A stretch of DNA of 21,136 nt from positions 1 through 21,136 of the forward strand of contig JAUYAJ010000437.1 of NCBI GenBank assembly GCA_030693565.1, written 5' to 3'. A program made the translations under genes and the position numbers. The notes beneath the pieces are model-generated. The model worked only from the letters and a program-made list of their open reading frames with translations, did no database searches and was not told the DNA's origin. The DNA comes from Rubrivivax sp. Lineage in GTDB: Bacteria; Pseudomonadota; Gammaproteobacteria; Burkholderiales; Burkholderiaceae_C. Shown here piece by piece: positions 14,415 through 21,136 of this stretch; the stretch's first letter is position 1, and each line of letters opens with the position of its first letter.

Positions 14415-15686
14415 ATGAAGAACGATCTGCCCACGACCCATCCGCTGCAGCCCTCGAACCGGCGCCGCCAGCTGCTCAAGTCGGGCGCCAGCCTGGCGGG
14501 CTTGTCGGCGCTGGGCCTGCCCGCGCTGGTGCAGGCCCAGGCCGGCCCGATCAAGATCGGTCACCTGACGCCGCAGACCGGTTTCCTGGGCGCACTGGGC
14601 ATCCATGCGGCCAGCGGCATCCAGATGGCGGTCGAAGAGATCAACGCCGCCGGCGGCGTGCTCGGGCGCCAGCTCGATCTGATGAGCGAAGACTCGGTCA
14701 ACCCGCAAGTGGCGTCGAGCAAGGCCCAGCGCATGATCGAACGCGACGGCGTCGCCGTGCTGATGGGCGAGATCAGCTCGGCCTCGGCGCTGACGATCTC
14801 GCAGGTGGCGGCGCGCAACAAGAAGCTCTTCATGAGCATTGGCGCGCGCTCCGACGTTCTGCGCGGCAAGGACTGCAACCGCTACACCTTCCACGTCGAC
14901 ATCCCGGTCACGGTGATGGTCAACGCCGTCGGCCAGGCGCTCGTGCGCGACAAGCTGGTGCAGGGCAAGAAGATCTTCAGCCTGACCGCCGACTACCTGT
15001 TCGGCCACGACTTGTCGAAGGCGGCGAAGAAGTTCTTCGGCGCCAACGGCGGCAACCTGATCGGCGACGAACTGGTCGCCACCGACGTCACCGACTTCAG
15101 CCCCTACCTGATCAAGATCCGCCAGGCCCGGCCCGACATCGTCTCGACCAACCTGGCCGGCAACCAGGTGACCAACTTCGTCAAGCAGTACTCGGAATTC
15201 GGCCTGCCCTTCCCGGTGGTCGGCTTCAACCTCAACACCGCCGACGCCTGGGCCGCTGGCGAAGGCAACCTGGGCGGCATCTGGCCCACCGTCTGGCACC
15301 ACGAACTGCAGACCCCGGGTTCGCGCGCCTTCGTCGCCGCCTACATGAAGAAGCACAACCGGCCGCCGGAGAACCATGCCTGGATCTCCTATGTGTCGAT
15401 GAAGATCATGGCGCAGGCAATGACCGAGACCAAGTCGACCGACACCGAAAAGCTGATCGCCTACTTCGAGACCGAAGCCCAGTTCGACCTGCTGAAGGCG
15501 CGCAAAGGCTACTTCCGCAGCTGGGACCACCAGCTGATGCAAGAGGCCTACCCGTTCAGCGTCAAGGCCAAGGGCCAGGCCAAGGACAAGTGGGACTTCC
15601 TGAAGTTCGGTGACGCCGTGCCGGCACCCAACCAGCCGCTGGAACTGCTGGCGCCGACCAAGGCCGAGAACACCTGCGTGATGTGA
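14415..15686 (+). CDS. ABC transporter substrate-binding protein (Peripla_BP_6, Liv/amide-type), Tat signal
   Basis: This 423-residue receptor has a twin-arginine type leader: N-R-R-R-Q-L-L-K at 16-23, a hydrophobic stretch, and cleavage near V-Q-A-Q-A (about 40-44). The mature part opens with I-K-I-G-H-L-T-P-Q-T-G and continues with A-V-E-E-I-N-A-A-G-G-V-L-G, the family signature. Tat export suggests folding, perhaps with a bound ligand or cofactor, before translocation. GGAG lies 6 nt upstream of the ATG. It is followed by LivH and a LivM-LivG-LivF fusion and is the natural receptor for that ABC importer. Liv-type receptors bind branched amino acids, amides, urea or aromatic acids; which one applies here cannot be read. 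Confidence 0.93.
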   Translation: MKNDLPTTHPLQPSNRRRQLLKSGASLAGLSALGLPALVQAQAGPIKIGHLTPQTGFLGALGIHAASGIQMAVEEINAAGGVLGRQLDLMSEDSVNPQVASSKAQRMIERDGVAVLMGEISSASALTISQVAARNKKLFMSIGARSDVLRGKDCNRYTFHVDIPVTVMVNAVGQALVRDKLVQGKKIFSLTADYLFGHDLSKAAKKFFGANGGNLIGDELVATDVTDFSPYLIKIRQARPDIVSTNLAGNQVTNFVKQYSEFGLPFPVVGFNLNTADAWAAGEGNLGGIWPTVWHHELQTPGSRAFVAAYMKKHNRPPENHAWISYVSMKIMAQAMTETKSTDTEKLIAYFETEAQFDLLKARKGYFRSWDHQLMQEAYPFSVKAKGQAKDKWDFLKFGDAVPAPNQPLELLAPTKAENTCVM

Positions 15687-15687
15687 T

Positions 15688-15766
15688 CCCCCCCGAAGCG
15701 CCTGCGGCGCTCCCCCCCGGGGGGGGGGCGACGCCAGTGGCCCGGCGAAGCCGGTTCCACGGCGTC
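15688..15766. repeat. REP-like structured intergenic element with C7G10 tract
   Basis: It begins just after the receptor stop. Seen parts are hairpin AGCGCC-TGC-GGCGCT (15697-15711), a C7 run joined to a G10 run (15712-15728), then a long interrupted stem 15730-15766. In that stem GACGCC, GTGG and CCGGC pair with GCCGG, CCAC and GGCGTC around a GAA loop. This resembles repeated intergenic elements I recall from Burkholderiales genomes. Between receptor and permease genes such structures often stabilise or attenuate the mRNA so that receptor exceeds permease. The 61-codon frame across this stretch (15683-15868) is just the translated repeat. Confidence 0.7.
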
Positions 15767-15867
15767 CGCTGGGTCTTGCCGTCTGCACTGCACGGCGCGG
15801 CCTTCTGGATCCGCCCCAGCCCCGACAGCCAGGCGGCCCTTGAGCCCTTCGCCACTGACTTGAACTG

Positions 15868-16743
15868 ATGCAAATCGTCTTTCTGCTCGAGCAGGTCGTC
15901 AACGGCCTCGTGCTCGGGGGCTATTACCTGCTGCTCGCGCTCGGGCTGTCGCTGATCTTCAGCGTCGGCGGCGTCGTCAATCTCGCCCACGGCGCGTTCT
16001 ACGCGCTCGGCGCCTACCTGTCGCTGGCGGTCGGCCGCCACCTGGGCTTTGGCGCCGGCGTCGTCATCTCGCCGCTGCTGGTGGGCTTGCTCGGCATTGC
16101 CTTCGAGCGCTTCCTGCTGCGCCGCTTCTACAGCGCCGACCCCATCCTCAGCCTGCTCGTCACCTTCGGGCTGGCGATGGTGGCTGAACAGGCGATCCGC
16201 CTGATCTGGGGCGCGGCGCCGCTGCCGTCGACGATGCCGCCCGAGTTCAAGGGCAGCGTGATGGCCGGCGAGTTCATGTTCTCGCGCTACCGGCTGCTGA
16301 TGCTGGCCATCGTCTTCGTCGTCATGATCGGCCTGTGGCTGCTGCTGCACAAGACGGCGTTCGGCCGCGTCGTGCGCGCCGGCGTGCAAAAGCCCGACAT
16401 GGTGGCGGTGCTGGGCATCCGGTTGCAGCCTTACATGACCGCCGTCGTCGTGCTCGGCGTGGCCAGTGCCGCGCTTGGCGGCGCGCTCTTCGGCCCCATC
16501 ACCATCGTGCACCCGGCGATGGGCACCGAGATCATGACGGTGGCCTTCGTCGTCGTCGTCATCGGCGGCCTGGGCAGCTTCTGGGGCGTGGTGCTGGCGG
16601 CGCTGCTGGTCGGCGTGGTGCGCGGCATCACCATCCATTTCGAGCCCGCCGCCGGCGAGGCCTCGATGTACGTGCTGATGTTCCTGGTGCTGATGCTGCG
16701 TCCGCGCGGCCTGCTCGGCGAACGCATCGAACGCTTCGAATGA
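15868..16743 (+). CDS. livH: Branched-chain amino acid-type ABC transporter permease (LivH family)
   Basis: This 291-residue membrane protein has about eight hydrophobic segments. It begins Q-I-V-F-L-L-E-Q-V-V-N-G-L-V-L-G-G-Y-Y, the typical LivH N-terminus, then carries G-V-V-N-L-A-H-G-A-F-Y-A-L-G-A-Y near 35-49 and the late V-V-V-I-G-G-L-G-S-F-W-G segment. It forms one half of the transmembrane channel. No Shine-Dalgarno is visible before the ATG, and a 181-nt gap with a structured repeat separates it from the receptor gene, so its translation may be lower than that of the receptor. Its stop overlaps the next start (ATGA at 16740-16743). Confidence 0.95.
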   Translation: MQIVFLLEQVVNGLVLGGYYLLLALGLSLIFSVGGVVNLAHGAFYALGAYLSLAVGRHLGFGAGVVISPLLVGLLGIAFERFLLRRFYSADPILSLLVTFGLAMVAEQAIRLIWGAAPLPSTMPPEFKGSVMAGEFMFSRYRLLMLAIVFVVMIGLWLLLHKTAFGRVVRAGVQKPDMVAVLGIRLQPYMTAVVVLGVASAALGGALFGPITIVHPAMGTEIMTVAFVVVVIGGLGSFWGVVLAALLVGVVRGITIHFEPAAGEASMYVLMFLVLMLRPRGLLGERIERFE

Positions 16744-19283
16744 GCATGAATCTTCTCGATCCAAAACACCGCGCGCTGTGGATCGGCGCCGCCGCACTGA
16801 TCTTGCTGCCCGTCGGCTTGCAAGCCATCGGCCTGACGCTGGACAACGCCACCGTCGTCGTCATCCTGGCGATGGCGGCGATGGGGCTGAACCTGCTCGT
16901 GGGCACCACCGGCCTGGTGTCCTTCGGCCACAGCGCCTGGTTCGGCATTGGCGGCTATGCGGCGGCACTGGCGCAGCTGCACTGGTTCAAGGGATCGATC
17001 GCGCTGCCGCTGCTGTTCTCGATCGCCTTCACGACGCTGCTGGCATTGGCCGTGGGGGTGCTGATCCTGCGCCGGCGCGGCGTCTACTTTTCGCTGCTGA
17101 CGCTGGCACTGTCGGCGCTGACCTTCGCCATCGCGTTCCGCTGGACGGCGCTGACCGGCGGCGAAGGCGGGCTGGGCGGCATCGAGCGCCGCGGCTGGGC
17201 CGGCTTCGACCTTGATGATCACCTGAACTTCTACATCGTCGTCGCCCTGATCGCCTTCGCCGTGCTCTACGCGCTGCATCGTGTGTTGCGCTCGCCCTTC
17301 GGCCATGTGCTGGTGGCGATCCGCGAAAACGAACAGCGCGCCAGCTTCCAGGGCTACGACACCAACCGCTACAAGCTCGCGGCCTTCGTGCTTTCGGCGG
17401 TGGTCACCGGGCTGGCCGGCGCCTTGCTGGTGTTCCTGCACCGGCTGGCGGCGGCCGAGTCGACCACGGTGGCTTTCTCGGGCGAGATGCTGGCCATCGT
17501 GGTCATCGGCGGCATGCGCAGCTTGCTCGGCCCGGCGCTGGGCGCGCTGTTCTTCCTGCTGTTCCGCGAGCTGTTCTCGATCTACACCGACAACTGGCTG
17601 CTCTGGTTCGGCATCATCTTCGTCGGCTTCGTGCTCTTCTCGCCGAACGGCCTGGTCGGCATCTGGCAGCTGCTGCAGCGGCGCTGGCGGCCGCCGGCCG
17701 AGACCGGCGCGGCGATGAGCCAGCGCAAGATCTACGAAGGCCTGCCGTTGCCCGCCTTCCTGCAGCCGGCGTCGCGCCCGGGCGCGGTGCTGGAAGTCAA
17801 AGGCGTGGACAAACGCTTCGGCGGCATCCGCGCCGTCATCGACACCTCGCTGACGGTGGACGCCGGCCAGATCCACGCCTTGATCGGCCCCAACGGCGCC
17901 GGCAAGACGACCACCTTCAACCTGGTCTCGGGCCTGTTCACGCCCGACAAAGGCTCGGTGACGCTGCACGGACGCGCCATCCACCAGCTGGCGCCGGCGC
18001 AGATCTGCCAGCAAGGCCTGGCGCGCTCGTTCCAGATCACCAACCTGTTCAAAGGCTTGTCGATCTACGAGAACCTGCGGCTGTCGCTGCAGGCGCGCCA
18101 CGCGGCGCGCTTCAACGCCTGGCGCGACATCGACAGCTACCCGCAGATTCACGCCGAGACCGCCGAGCTGATCAAGTTCCTGGGCCTCGAAGGCATCGAG
18201 GCCACCGAAGGCGCCGAGCTGTCTTACGGCGGCCAGCGCCTGGTGGACCTGGGCATCGCGCTGGGTTCGAAACCGCTGGTGCTGTTGCTGGACGAGCCGC
18301 TCGCCGGCCTGGCTGCGGCCGAGCGCGAACGTGTCTCCAGGCTGGTGCGCACGGTGTCCAGCCAGATCCCGGTGCTGATCGTCGAACACGACATCGACCG
18401 CGTGCTCGACCTCTCGCAGCGTGTCACGGTGATGAACCAGGGCGAGGTGCTGATGTCTGGCACGCCCGACGAAGTGCGCAGCGACCGCCGCGTGCAGGAG
18501 GTCTACACCGGCTCGGGCACACCGCCGGTGACCGGGCGCATGACCGCCGCGGCGGCAGCCGCCGAGCGCGCGCCATTGCTGCGCTTCGAAGGCGTGAACG
18601 CCTATTACGGCAAGAGCCACATCCTGAACGACGCCACGCTCGACGTGCGCCCAGGCGAAGTGGTGGCCTTGCTGGGCCGCAACGGCGCCGGCAAGTCGAC
18701 GCTGCTGAAGACGCTGACCGGGCTGGTCAAGCCGGCCAGCGGCAGCATCGTCTTCGACGGCCGCGACATCGCCGGCATGGCCGCGCCCGACATCGCCCGC
18801 CTGGGCATCGGCTATGTGCCGCAAGGCCGCGGGCTGTTCTCGGGCATGACGGTGGCCGAGAACCTGGCGCTGGGCCGGCTGGCGCGGCGCACCGACGGCA
18901 AAGACGGTGTGGTCTGGGACGAAGCCAAGATCCTCGACTTCTTCCCGCGCCTGAAAGAGCGCATGAACGTCGCTGCCGACTACCTGTCGGGCGGCGAGCA
19001 GCAGATGGTGGCGGTGGCGCGCGCGCTGTCGGGCAACGTCAAGCTGCTGCTGCTGGACGAGCCCTTCGAAGGCCTGGCGCCCACCGTGGTGCAAGAGCTG
19101 TTCACGGTGTTCGACCAGCTGCGCCAGCAAGTGCCGATCCTGATCGTCGAACACAACCTGGACCTGGTGCTGGCGCTGGCCGACCGCGTGTTCGCGCTCG
19201 AGCATGGTGCCGTCTTCCACAGCGGCCCGGCCGAGCCGCTGCTGACCGACCTGGACTACCGCAAGCAGATCCTCTGGCTTTAG
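16740..19283 (+). CDS. LivM-LivG-LivF fusion: ABC permease with two ATPase domains in one polypeptide
   Basis: One uninterrupted 847-codon frame holds three proteins that are usually separate. LivM permease spans residues 1 to about 322, with T-G-L-V-S-F-G-H-S-A-W near 54-64 and the cytoplasmic I-R-E-N-E-Q-R-A loop. LivG ATPase runs from about 345: Walker A G-P-N-G-A-G-K-T at 383-390, signature L-S-Y-G-G-Q at 494-499, Walker B L-L-L-D-E-P, then I-V-E-H-D. LivF ATPase runs from about 610: Walker A G-R-N-G-A-G-K-S at 646-653, signature L-S-G-G-E at 749-753, L-L-L-L-D-E-P-F-E-G, I-V-E-H-N. Junction methionines at 326 and 601 could be relic starts, but no stop codon separates the parts. Start is ATG 16740 (ATGA overlap with livH) or ATG 16746. 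With LivH it would complete an importer of two permease and two ATPase halves. Confidence 0.93.
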   Translation: MSMNLLDPKHRALWIGAAALILLPVGLQAIGLTLDNATVVVILAMAAMGLNLLVGTTGLVSFGHSAWFGIGGYAAALAQLHWFKGSIALPLLFSIAFTTLLALAVGVLILRRRGVYFSLLTLALSALTFAIAFRWTALTGGEGGLGGIERRGWAGFDLDDHLNFYIVVALIAFAVLYALHRVLRSPFGHVLVAIRENEQRASFQGYDTNRYKLAAFVLSAVVTGLAGALLVFLHRLAAAESTTVAFSGEMLAIVVIGGMRSLLGPALGALFFLLFRELFSIYTDNWLLWFGIIFVGFVLFSPNGLVGIWQLLQRRWRPPAETGAAMSQRKIYEGLPLPAFLQPASRPGAVLEVKGVDKRFGGIRAVIDTSLTVDAGQIHALIGPNGAGKTTTFNLVSGLFTPDKGSVTLHGRAIHQLAPAQICQQGLARSFQITNLFKGLSIYENLRLSLQARHAARFNAWRDIDSYPQIHAETAELIKFLGLEGIEATEGAELSYGGQRLVDLGIALGSKPLVLLLDEPLAGLAAAERERVSRLVRTVSSQIPVLIVEHDIDRVLDLSQRVTVMNQGEVLMSGTPDEVRSDRRVQEVYTGSGTPPVTGRMTAAAAAAERAPLLRFEGVNAYYGKSHILNDATLDVRPGEVVALLGRNGAGKSTLLKTLTGLVKPASGSIVFDGRDIAGMAAPDIARLGIGYVPQGRGLFSGMTVAENLALGRLARRTDGKDGVVWDEAKILDFFPRLKERMNVAADYLSGGEQQMVAVARALSGNVKLLLLDEPFEGLAPTVVQELFTVFDQLRQQVPILIVEHNLDLVLALADRVFALEHGAVFHSGPAEPLLTDLDYRKQILWL

Positions 19284-20091
19284 GCGCGGCGGCGCGACGG
19301 CAGCGCCAGCCCCAGCAAGCCCAGGCCGAACAGCGCGCAGGTGGTCGGCTCGGGCACGGCCGCGGCCTGGCTGCCCGGGAACACAACCGAGGCTGACGAA
19401 ACCGTGACCCCGGAATCGACCTGCAGGCCGAAGGTGCCGATGTTCAGGAAGTCCATCGTGATGGTGCCCGGGTTGTCGTTGGTGGAAACGAAGATCGACA
19501 GGCTGGCAAACACGTCCAGCGCCAAGGGGCCGGCGTTGCCGACCACGAAACTGCCGGCCAGGGCTTCGTTGATGAGCTCGTCGAGGGCGGTGGTCGGGTT
19601 GTCGAACTGCAGAAACCGGGTGTCCGAGGCCAACGCACCGGCGAGCGCGGCGAAGTTGGACGATGTTGCACCAGCGCCGGAGTCGAAGACGCGCAGGTTG
19701 GCGATGACCCCGATCTGCAGCAACGACGCCGGGTAGGTCTGCGCCGGCGAAACCAGCGAGCCGTCGAAGTTGAAGCTGAAGTTCAGGCTTGCGCCCTGGG
19801 CGCCGGAAAACGTCAGCCGATCGCCCATGACGCCGGCCCACTGGCCGAACACGCCGGCCCCGTGACCTCGAGGAAGTTGCGGATCGTGCCGTCGGCCAGA
19901 TCGACCGACGCGCTGGCGATGTCGCCGATGTTCACGCTTTTCTGCGTGGCGCCGTTTTCTTCGAAGCCGTTGCTGGAGCTGGCGCCGTTCTGGACAAACG
20001 GCGTCACGAAGTAGGCCTGGGCGAGCGGACTGGCGGCAACGGCCGCCGTGATCAACAGGCCCCGGGAAACGGCAAGCAAGGTGGTCGTCAT
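19280..20091 (-). pseudogene. PEP-CTERM sorted protein gene, disrupted by a single-base frameshift
   Basis: The 5' part (20091 down) encodes a signal peptide (M-T-T-T-L-L-A-V then hydrophobic, ending P-L-A-Q-A) and about 75 mature residues to E-V-T-G, then runs out of frame to a TGA at 19813. The remainder continues in another frame from about 19861 to 19280. It ends in V-P-E-P-T-T-C-A-L-F-G-L-G-L-L-G-L-A-L and basic S-R-R-R, the PEP-CTERM anchor recognised by exosortase. Adding one G to the GGGG run at 19858-19861 restores a continuous protein of about 270 residues (E-V-T-G-A-G-V-F-G-Q-W). The loss may be a real mutation, slippage, or a sequencing error. An intact product would be exported and sorted at the envelope. 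Its stop overlaps the livMGF stop tail to tail. Confidence 0.85.
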
Positions 20092-20479
20092 GGCACGGTC
20101 TTTCGGTGGTTGGACTGGGTGCAGGCTATGGCGCCACCGTTCCGCCATCGCAATTCCGCGGCGCTTGCGAACACCCCCGTTCGCGGGGGGAGGTTTCGGG
20201 CGTGTGGGGGCAGGCGGGCTGGGCTTGTCGCAGTTCGGCCACGAGCCGGCGCTCGGCAACCGGCGGCGTGGCCCGCCGGTGAACAAGATCAGGTGCTGGC
20301 CCCTGCGTCACGCTGTTCGGTCAACCGCCAACATCGCATTGACCAACCGGGTCGCAAGTGCCGAACTGGAGCGGGTACTGATGCGCTGCAGGCTCACCGA
20401 ATGAAGGGCTGACCACCGACCGCAATGCCATGAGGTCGACCGCGCTGTGGCGCTGGCCGATCAAGCGCGTCGGCAATCG
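20092..20479. other. Intergenic region with three hairpins
   Basis: No credible gene is seen in this 388-nt gap. It holds three perfect stem-loops: GCGAAC/GTTCGC at 20167-20184, CGAGC/GCTCG at 20242-20255, and ACCGGCGG/CCGCCGGT at 20259-20280. There is also a GGTCAA/TTGACC pair at 20319-20344. One or more could terminate the gene at 20480 or fold in the PEP-CTERM leader. No U-tract marks a classical terminator, and no clear promoter was found for the PEP-CTERM gene. Confidence 0.55.
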
Positions 20480-21031
20480 CTACTTGAACGTGTGGACGTT
20501 CGTGACCGTGCCGTTCGATCCGCCCATGGTGGTCACGTTGACGTCGACACGGGCCATGTGGTTGATGCCTCCGTCTCCGCAGAGTACGAAAACGTAGCTG
20601 CATGAAAACGCCATCTGGTTCGGCATCGGGATCTTGTTCATGTACCACTCCGACAACCCAGATTCGCTCCGGTACTTAGCGTAATCCTCTGCTCCGGTAG
20701 AACCCGACTGCTGGGCGATGTGCGCGGCAAAAACCAAGCCACCGCCTTTCACGATGGCGAACTGGCACCCGCTGAACGGGCCAGACGCGACCCAGATCTG
20801 GCTGCCAGTCATGTATCCCACAACGGCCTTGGTTTCTGCATACGGCACCCACAGGCCGGCGCCAGCCTCGCACTTTTCGAGCTTGGCAGTTCCATTTGAC
20901 TCGGTCAGCGAGGCCCCGTAACCCTTCAGGACCACGCCATCCCTCGCATTGCCGGGAGAGCACCCCAAAGTTGGGTCGAGTGTGAATTTCTTGCCGATCA
21001 ATCCGCTCAAACTGGAGCCTGTTGGAATCAA
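20480..21031 (-). CDS. Hypothetical protein, lower GC, start uncertain
   Basis: The function is not recognised. The frame encodes up to 183 residues rich in Gly, Ser, Val and Cys (for example G-C-S-P-G-N, K-C-E-A-G-A-G, S-G-C-Q-F-A-I-V, F-S-C-S-Y-V-F-V-L-C-G), suggesting a small beta-rich, possibly secreted domain. It ends G-T-V-T-N-V-H-T-F-K. The only start in frame is a TTG at 21031, without a ribosome-binding site, just after a TGA. In another frame upstream, TTG codons at 21089/21086 follow AGGGTGGA and lead into L-A-V-G-G-F-F-V-L-N-S-S-D-S-V-T-T. Removing one T from the TTT at 21033-21035 would join the two into one longer protein. Composition is clearly less GC-rich than its neighbours, suggesting recent transfer. 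Confidence 0.6.
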   Translation of the reverse strand: MIPTGSSLSGLIGKKFTLDPTLGCSPGNARDGVVLKGYGASLTESNGTAKLEKCEAGAGLWVPYAETKAVVGYMTGSQIWVASGPFSGCQFAIVKGGGLVFAAHIAQQSGSTGAEDYAKYRSESGLSEWYMNKIPMPNQMAFSCSYVFVLCGDGGINHMARVDVNVTTMGGSNGTVTNVHTFK

Positions 21032-21136
21032 AGGTCGTCACCGAATCAGATGAATTGAGAACGAAGAATCCACCAACAGCCAACAAGCAAGGTCCACCCT
21101 AGCGTTGCGTAGGCGGATTCACCTGCTTGGGTCCAT

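Noticed and set aside
15683..15868. Small 61-codon gene between the receptor and LivH
   Set aside because: It consists mostly of the translated structured repeat and G-tract, starts with a GTG overlapping the receptor stop, and lacks a ribosome-binding site.
17715..18540. Separate LivG and LivF genes starting at the internal ATGs 17715 and 18540
   Set aside because: There is no stop codon before either ATG, so LivM translation must run through; internal initiation could add products but does not remove the fusion.
16431..19841. Very long open frame on the minus strand opposite the Liv genes
   Set aside because: It is antisense to well-formed LivM/LivG/LivF domains and is rich in Arg, His, Gln, Asp and Ala, the usual shadow of high-GC codon bias.
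20110..20175. Sigma-54 promoter for the PEP-CTERM gene (TGGC-type motifs on the minus strand)
   Set aside because: The best TGGCGC...TGCA match has GG-GC spacing off by one and the correctly spaced alternative lacks most consensus bases.
21085..21136. Integron attC site next to the lower-GC orphan gene
   Set aside because: GCGTTGCGTAGGCGG looks vaguely like core sites, but no paired RYYYAAC/GTTRRRY sites with the needed symmetry are present.

Overview
The window is about 21 kb of GC-rich DNA, read as a betaproteobacterial chromosome and most likely order Burkholderiales. The reasons are three orphan Bug-type (tripartite tricarboxylate) receptors, a PEP-CTERM/exosortase-sorted protein, TRAP and Liv-type transporters, and dense operons with strong codon bias. 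No rRNA, tRNA or CRISPR was seen. The assignment is inference; no species marker is present.

Layout. (1) Bases 1-2553, plus strand: the end of a TRAP transporter (small permease cut by the window edge, then DctM) followed by an SDR dehydrogenase. (2) Bases 2564-8444, minus strand: a five-gene catabolic operon transcribed as cupin, aldehyde dehydrogenase, ThDP-dependent acetolactate-synthase-like enzyme, SDR, FAD-dependent oxidoreductase. (3) Bases 8445-8698: a divergent control region. (4) Bases 8699-10144, plus strand: a GlcG/HbpS-like protein and a Bug receptor. (5) Bases 10334-11037, minus strand: a PIN toxin/Phd antitoxin pair. (6) Bases 11523-19283, plus strand: an uptake operon with a signal-less binding-protein-fold protein, two tandem Bug receptors, a Tat-exported Liv-type receptor, LivH, and one polypeptide fusing LivM, LivG and LivF. 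(7) Bases 19280-20091, minus strand: a PEP-CTERM gene broken by a one-base frameshift. (8) Bases 20480-21031, minus strand: an unrecognised, lower-GC gene whose start is doubtful.

The most informative signal is a near-identical 27-bp element (core GGAAwTCGGTAGTT). It lies immediately upstream of three candidate promoters: the cupin operon, the glcG-like/Bug operon and the large uptake operon. In each case exactly 22 nt separate the last base of the element from the first base of a -10-like hexamer. This ties catabolism (2) and uptake (4, 6) into one apparent regulon controlled by an activator not encoded here. The genes together look like import plus oxidation of an unidentified organic acid or carbonyl compound: dehydrogenases and a flavoenzyme prepare the substrate, the ThDP enzyme breaks or makes a C-C bond at a 2-oxo acid or aldehyde, and the aldehyde dehydrogenase oxidises the product. 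The substrate cannot be read from the sequence.
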